A stretch of DNA of 9,781 bases from Arcobacter sp. (lineage in GTDB: Bacteria > Campylobacterota > Campylobacteria > Campylobacterales > Arcobacteraceae). Location of the stretch: contig JADGEG010000066.1 in assembly GCA_016744485.1 (NCBI GenBank), positions 1-9,781 on the forward strand, read 5' to 3'. The translations under genes were made by a program, and so were the position numbers. This document shows positions 7,801 through 9,781 of this stretch, in pieces; the stretch's first letter is position 1, and each line of letters starts with the position of its first letter. The notes under the pieces were generated by a model. That model was not told the DNA's origin and searched no databases. It saw nothing but the letters and a program-made list of their open reading frames with translations.

Positions 7801-9644
7801 CTAATAAGCTTTATAGTAAAGCCAAGGGTTTAAGCATTGCTGGAGTTAATGTAGGCTCATCAGTTGCTAAAGCAAGTAGTAATGTACATATTGACTCTGT
7901 TATAGGAAATAATGTTTTAATAAATGCTTATAATGATTTAAAAATTTTAACGTATGAAAATAGAGATATTGATTCAGGTACTAAAATAGAAAGTAATTTA
8001 ATACAAGCATACGCAGTTTCATCTACAGGGAGTCTTTTAGGGAAAATTGGATCAAAATCAACAGCTACTAGCCACTCTTTTTTAAGAACACAGATTGGAG
8101 AAAGTACAAATCTAAATGCCCAAGGTGATATAATTATAAAAACAGAGGCTTATTCTAAAACAAAATCAATAAGTAATGGACACTCTTATGGACTTGCTTC
8201 GCATGGAAGTACTCAGGCATACTCGCTTAATGGTGGAGGAGCAGAAATTTTTATAAAAAGAAATACTAATCTTGTTGGAGGCAATATTTTATTAAATACT
8301 TATGCACAAAAAAATATTGATTCAACTTCCAAAGGTGGTACGGGAGGAGCGGTTAATGTATCAGGCACTAAGGCGGATGCACAAATTAGTAACTTAGTTA
8401 ATATAAATATATTAGACGATACAAAAATAAATGCAAATAATGGAGATGTAAATATACTAGCAACTGGAAATATTGATGTAAAAGTTTTAGCAAGTACAAC
8501 TTCGTCAGGAGCTGTAAGCGATAATCATGTTAGCTCAAACGTAAAAATAAATAAATCAGATATTAAAATCAACATTGGTAAAAGTGCAATTTATGGAAAT
8601 AATATTAATATAAAATCACAATTAGAACGTTTATATGCCACAAGTACCTCCATGAGTAAGACAAAAGCAGCAGGTTCTCACTCAAGAGCATATTCTCATT
8701 TGAGTGCAACTTCAAATGTTGGAGTAAATCTAAGTAATGCCATAATCATAGGTAATTATGATATTAATATAGAAGCAAATCAAGATACAAACAATGTTTT
8801 GTTAAAAACAAAAGCTACATCTACAATAAGTAAAAGTTTGATAGGAAATCTATATGCTACAGTTGAAAACAATCCTACATTTAAATCAAATATCACTATA
8901 AATAATGACACTCATGTTGTTGCAAATAAAATAAATATTAAAGGCAGTGTCCCTACAGAAAATAATTATATAAAAGATGCTGAAATCATTAATCATTCTG
9001 TTGAATATTGGGCAGAACAAAGAGTATGGCATTTGTTGCGCTGGATAACTAGAAAAAAGTTAAAACATCATATTAGTTCTAGTAAAGCGATAGAAAAAGG
9101 TACTTTTAGAGTACAAAAAAAGATTAACGCAAAAGACAATGTTAGGTATTCAAATAGACATATAAATAAAGAAGATAAGACATTTAGGAAGATTATTAAA
9201 GATAGACAAATTGTTGATTTTGCTAATTGGAATCCTGAAAGTATCCATGGACTGAATGCTCGTGTACGAAAAATCTCACCCCTTAGTAAGTATCATCCAT
9301 TTTATGCAAATGTTACTATTAAAACTCAACTAAATAGTGCATATAATAATTCAAGCTATAAAATAGATAAGGGAATTTTTGCTAATGTGGATATTGATAA
9401 AATACCAGATATGTATAAAGTGACATCATTAATGAGTGTCACTGAAAAAGATTATCTTCCCTCTTATGCACAAATGATTGAAATGCATAAAGATAGACCA
9501 TGGGTTATAATAGACAATAGTCTTTTAGGTGGTACTCTTTTTACCCCATATATTGAGATGATGACGGTAAAAAAAGTTAATTCTAATTTTCAGTTAGAAT
9601 TGCCAAAACTACCGAAAAAAGAGGAACTTTTGAGTATGAATTAG
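1812..9644 (+). CDS. TpsA giant secreted filamentous haemagglutinin/adhesin, LktA-like repeats
   Basis: This is the exported partner of the upstream TpsB and probably forms a surface fibre for adhesion or aggregation. From the ATG at 1812 it has 2610 residues; an in-frame ATG at 1797 would add five. Residues 1-22 are a Sec signal peptide (MKKIFSVLVSWF..., cleavage after AIQA). Residues 23 to about 260 are the haemagglutination-activity/TPS domain (PF05860 type), with NANGKVFLINPAGIVFG around residue 103 (NPAG replaces the usual NPNG) followed by SFLATTLDI. About 260-2375 is a Gly/Ser/Asn-rich beta-solenoid with a period near 53 residues and units such as SGAGTLGLGAS followed by AYIDDS. Three or four longer, less repetitive insertions interrupt it. 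Residues about 2395-2610 form a basic, Trp-rich region unlike the rest. There is a single cysteine (residue 1813), so the C-terminal cysteine-pair anchor of HMW1-type proteins is absent. The repeats recall Fusobacterium LktA-family adhesins, but that is from memory and the binding target is unknown. The frame is intact throughout. Confidence 0.93.
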   Translation: MKKIFSVLVSWFLVFSPVAIQALPSGQKVVNGTVGFNVNKNTMNITASNKSIINYNTFNIKSNEIVNFIQPSSNSVVLNRVISANPSSLMGALNANGKVFLINPAGIVFGKNSTVNTNSFLATTLDIKDSDFIGGNYLFSQAKDRLPSYILQQGKITVSPEGFIVLVSPLVKTGGLVFAKAGKIQIGAVDNFYINFDTKGLVKFAYNPQDKTKTDVIISTQVADALRQDVVNNEKVDEAIRIEEKDGVISLVGGSGTALVSGELNTDGDNAGDISIVSQNYLALINKAKLSNNSLAGGGDITLSATSANQAKINIEDDVQISGKNILIEARAQSIGKFDSDNALSNNMSVVGDFIVNMPATPIAYAKAKATSSIDIGNASISGTKIDILSKATSDVSVSATFKVLALSYGKSEAISSLHVRSGAKLNASDDLTLKSEAISKNDVKSKATNLLIDKQKIAQANISLAYSKTLTNSSAIVENGVQIKANNFKLEAIGNTDTSTAAIGSSFSSGTLGTAVAISNSSSDIKAILGGSVNANKVEVNSDMKLERIRTSSSATVGNGLLYKFLLESKGVRAKVLEKLNIFSESKKPILEPKSAVSTKALSSAFVYSEHKNNSMAKIDKKANIQANSDVKVSSNIEYGENGTYKKDETVTLIGDKGIKSIAISEISSSEENPKENTLSGAVVITDVTNNSNAYIDDEAIVDVLNGDIGIYSKIYMGYKINWKNLIAEPFNIKNIKPKGLDLASFREGLFSSYAQSNTAGGDNSLVGTVNVFKLNNTVNAHIGKNTKINQKVASGNGKIEISANNDIDTLNFSGIIGWTYFGSKVKSTGLGGAYLDVRYKNDTLAYIESGSTIKAKSLRVSAIKKSNSLSIATAGGKAKNAISGSFSVLKTDDNTYAYIDNASIVTSDSDLKVNAKNNTILSNKTGGIVKGEHVGIGASGSYNVIARDTKAYIKGSNIQSAIKDSVGSNYIGAYNDGFISAYAISGTILSSSSSKPKSDAKFGLSLSGDGSLNEIKDKATAYLSDTIFTNSLLDVQLLAKNSTAIGAYSGSVAFNFTNKSLGLAGSYAGNYFSNEANAYVKNSTLGVHNLDIKAHNGGKISTLTASGSIDTGVASLVGSASINEISNKTNSFVDNSDISLGESLNINAIDDTSINSSAGEIEVSKGVGIASSVLHNKITNTLNAYIKDSANIKSKNLTLRAISNKHIITTALSGAAGKSGAGDGSILINTVKDNINSYIKNSIVGVNNSLLVHAIAQNKITSYGGTASGAGTLGIGGTVVVNNIANNLNSYIVNSSVDVGGFGFLDIPTDEDYTKVENFYGLSLLSLVNEDVKVYTANLSGAGTAAFTASANYNNIANKLHSYILASQINQNNTLKQDIKQSVSVKAINNSYLNIKGGAISGAGTLGLGASLNVNYIKNITKAYIDDSFVNGENLVEVKTTSTESIDSDVFAGAGAGAGAVSGAVSIISIANENEARINTSTVFSKNDLNVISKDIVTLNVNAGALSGSGGIGVGASTAINSIKNNTLAYVYDSTLNAKNMLYVSSLNDVTLNNKIASGAVGKFGGAGSALINTVDSLTKSYIYQENIPKILINQNPSFESKNQSIKIEAVDNVKVNNKVGSLGLGLAGIGASFDVTTLKNDTDAYLGENALVFAKKDLDIIAKSTKDFSSLSAAFGGGAIGVSGSVVIANFGLSLSELALKSIEHTNPILNKILDSLDNVKLGTSSFASNTKNSLINSKKSINLTKIFEHQANKTKAHINANSKINVGNNLNIKAENSILKLDIKSGEAAIGAVGVGGSVAFASLGARNCAYTQDDVTVDAKDITIEALFSPQNIKIKSYAGSAGMVGVGADLSQVLSVYNNSAIVGGNNLLVTYGGLNVKAITDENIQVRAYGANVGARVAGVSIASVTTKGFTTSKIAKNSRLHAQGSEGINILSSYNTSVDAYATSAAAGASSDNGVTSEIMLDSSVLSEVDDKVKLGTSIGDININTLYTNKLYSKAKGLSIAGVNVGSSVAKASSNVHIDSVIGNNVLINAYNDLKILTYENRDIDSGTKIESNLIQAYAVSSTGSLLGKIGSKSTATSHSFLRTQIGESTNLNAQGDIIIKTEAYSKTKSISNGHSYGLASHGSTQAYSLNGGGAEIFIKRNTNLVGGNILLNTYAQKNIDSTSKGGTGGAVNVSGTKADAQISNLVNINILDDTKINANNGDVNILATGNIDVKVLASTTSSGAVSDNHVSSNVKINKSDIKINIGKSAIYGNNINIKSQLERLYATSTSMSKTKAAGSHSRAYSHLSATSNVGVNLSNAIIIGNYDINIEANQDTNNVLLKTKATSTISKSLIGNLYATVENNPTFKSNITINNDTHVVANKINIKGSVPTENNYIKDAEIINHSVEYWAEQRVWHLLRWITRKKLKHHISSSKAIEKGTFRVQKKINAKDNVRYSNRHINKEDKTFRKIIKDRQIVDFANWNPESIHGLNARVRKISPLSKYHPFYANVTIKTQLNSAYNNSSYKIDKGIFANVDIDKIPDMYKVTSLMSVTEKDYLPSYAQMIEMHKDRPWVIIDNSLLGGTLFTPYIEMMTVKKVNSNFQLELPKLPKKEELLSMN
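2787..8780 (+). repeat. Array of degenerate units with a period of about 53 codons within tpsA
   Basis: The repeat is visible in the protein more than in the DNA. Using the first residue of the [AS]-[YF]-[IV]-x-[ND]-S landmark, successive copies begin at 4350, 4506, 4668, 4878, 5049, 5208, 5367, 5526, 5685, 5901, 6084, 6243, 6402 and 6558. Many steps are exactly 159 bases (53 codons), including four in a row from 5049 to 5685. In the distal part the landmark changes to a GDI-x-I type strand, with the hydrophobic residue at 8130, 8286, 8448, 8604 and 8763 (steps of 52, 54, 52 and 53 codons). In the proximal part, similar strands at 2787, 2967, 3105, 3276 and 3426 average 53. The core of each unit is Gly-rich (SGAGTLGIG) followed by VNxIxN. 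This fits a right-handed beta-helix of two or three coils per unit (inference). Confidence 0.85.
6171..6197 (+). repeat. GCNGGN hexamer run encoding alternating Ala-Gly
   Basis: Nine codons alternate GCN and GGN, encoding AGAGAGAGA inside one solenoid unit. It is one of the few GC-rich spots in the window. The hexamer is a multiple of three, so loss or gain of a copy would change the protein length by two residues without a frameshift. It may be only an extreme version of the Gly/Ala-rich turn found in every unit. Confidence 0.6.
8997..9641 (+). other. Non-repetitive C-terminal region of TpsA
   Basis: From about residue 2395 to 2610 the composition changes sharply. The Gly/Ser/Asn repeats stop and the chain becomes rich in Lys, Arg, His, Tyr and Trp. 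Five of the eight tryptophans in the whole protein lie here, three of them within 15 residues (EYWAEQRVWHLLRW, starting near 9003), followed directly by ITRKKLKHH. The last 20 residues are charged and proline-containing (LELPKLPKKEELLSMN). There is no cysteine. I do not recognise a known domain. It could be an extracellular cap, a tether that holds the fibre in TpsB, a cleaved prodomain, or an effector tip. Confidence 0.6.
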
Positions 9645-9670
9645 TGGATATAGTGATATTTTCTATTTTT

Positions 9671-9676
9671 TATAAT
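9671..9676 (+). promoter_or_regulatory. Candidate -10 box for the downstream ffh-like gene
   Basis: A perfect TATAAT (9671-9676) follows a T-rich stretch (9659-9670), the typical Campylobacterota promoter layout with no recognisable -35 box. Transcription would start near 9683, about 75 bases before the ffh-like start. It lies 27 bases after the tpsA stop, so the housekeeping gene could be expressed independently of the adhesin operon. No convincing rho-independent terminator lies between the tpsA stop and this box, so read-through from tpsA also seems possible. Confidence 0.4.
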
Positions 9677-9745
9677 TGCAAAAATCTAATTTATTAGTTA
9701 TAAAGTAAAATTTAAGTAACATTGCAATCCAATTGATTATAGTAC

Positions 9746-9750
9746 AAGGA
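9746..9750 (+). promoter_or_regulatory. Ribosome binding site for the ffh-like gene
   Basis: AAGGA at 9746-9750 lies 6 bases before the TTG at 9757. It is the best Shine-Dalgarno match in the right-hand gap. No ATG occurs in that frame after the in-frame TAA at 9706-9708, so the site supports TTG as the start codon. Confidence 0.5.
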
Positions 9751-9756
9751 AAAGAT

Positions 9757-9781
9757 TTGTTTGAAATTTTAACTGATTCAT
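9757..9781 (+). CDS. ffh: Start of a probable signal recognition particle GTPase Ffh (3' truncated)
   Basis: Only eight codons are inside the window: from a TTG start they read MFEILTDS. As I remember them, Ffh proteins of Campylobacterota begin MF(D/E)xL(T/S)(D/E)SF, so the match is good but very short. Ffh binds 4.5S RNA and signal sequences of nascent membrane proteins and delivers ribosomes to FtsY at the inner membrane. The identification is strengthened by the left-edge gene: in Campylobacter jejuni a pseudouridine synthase gene lies just upstream of ffh, followed by rpsP, rimM, trmD and rplS. None of the GTPase motifs can be seen here. An unrelated gene, or a later start beyond the edge, is not excluded. 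Confidence 0.5.

Noticed and set aside
9000..9644. Contact-dependent inhibition (CdiA-type) toxin and immunity gene
   Set aside because: No VENN-like pretoxin motif is seen, and no small immunity gene follows; the next gene looks like ffh.
9645..9670. Possible rho-independent terminator after tpsA
   Set aside because: ATAT-AGTG-ATAT followed by TTTTCTATTTTTT gives only a four-pair A-T stem, too weak to call.
9721..9728. ATTGCAAT palindrome, with ATTGCA also at 9675-9680
   Set aside because: Six to eight base pairs in AT-rich DNA with no further symmetry; likely chance.
117..9756. Flanking direct repeats or att sites for the cassette
   Set aside because: Both gaps were compared by eye and no shared stretch beyond short A/T words was found; no tRNA gene or integrase is present.

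Overview
The window is AT-rich DNA with short intergenic gaps and A/T-biased codons. It is most likely from a Campylobacterota (epsilonproteobacterial) genome of the Arcobacter/Sulfurimonas type. The case for this rests on base composition, the T-rich promoter style, and the two truncated genes at the edges. The left edge holds the last 37 codons of what looks like an RluA-family RNA pseudouridine synthase. The right edge holds the first eight codons of what looks like ffh (signal recognition particle GTPase). A pseudouridine synthase gene directly upstream of ffh is the arrangement I recall from Campylobacter jejuni (Cj0708-Cj0709), so the middle of the window appears to be an accessory cassette set into a housekeeping locus.

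The cassette is a two-gene type Vb (two-partner) secretion operon, both genes on the + strand. Bases 117-297 form a promoter-bearing gap with inverted repeats. Bases 298-1803 encode the outer-membrane transporter TpsB: signal peptide, two POTRA domains and an FhaC/ShlB-type barrel with VRGF and VDYG motifs. Bases 1812-9644 encode the secreted partner TpsA, 2610 residues from the start preferred here. TpsA has a signal peptide, an N-terminal haemagglutination-activity/TPS domain, a very long glycine/serine/asparagine-rich beta-solenoid, and a different, basic, tryptophan-rich C-terminal region of about 215 residues. Bases 9645-9756 are a short gap with a candidate promoter for the ffh-like gene.

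The two genes should work together. Both proteins cross the inner membrane by Sec. The TpsA TPS domain is then recognised by the TpsB POTRA domains in the periplasm, and TpsA is threaded through the barrel and folds on the outside as a long fibre. The likely role is adhesion, aggregation or a surface toxin-like activity. The repeats resemble what I remember of the LktA-type filamentous adhesins, but the sequence does not fix the target.

Points of interest are the approximately 53-residue period running through most of TpsA, the unusual C-terminal region, the apparent lack of an N-terminal plug helix in TpsB, an A9 tract at the start of tpsB, and paired inverted repeats in the promoter gap. 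No RNA gene, CRISPR array, transposase or complete mobile element was seen. All other long open frames are antisense shadows of the two large genes.
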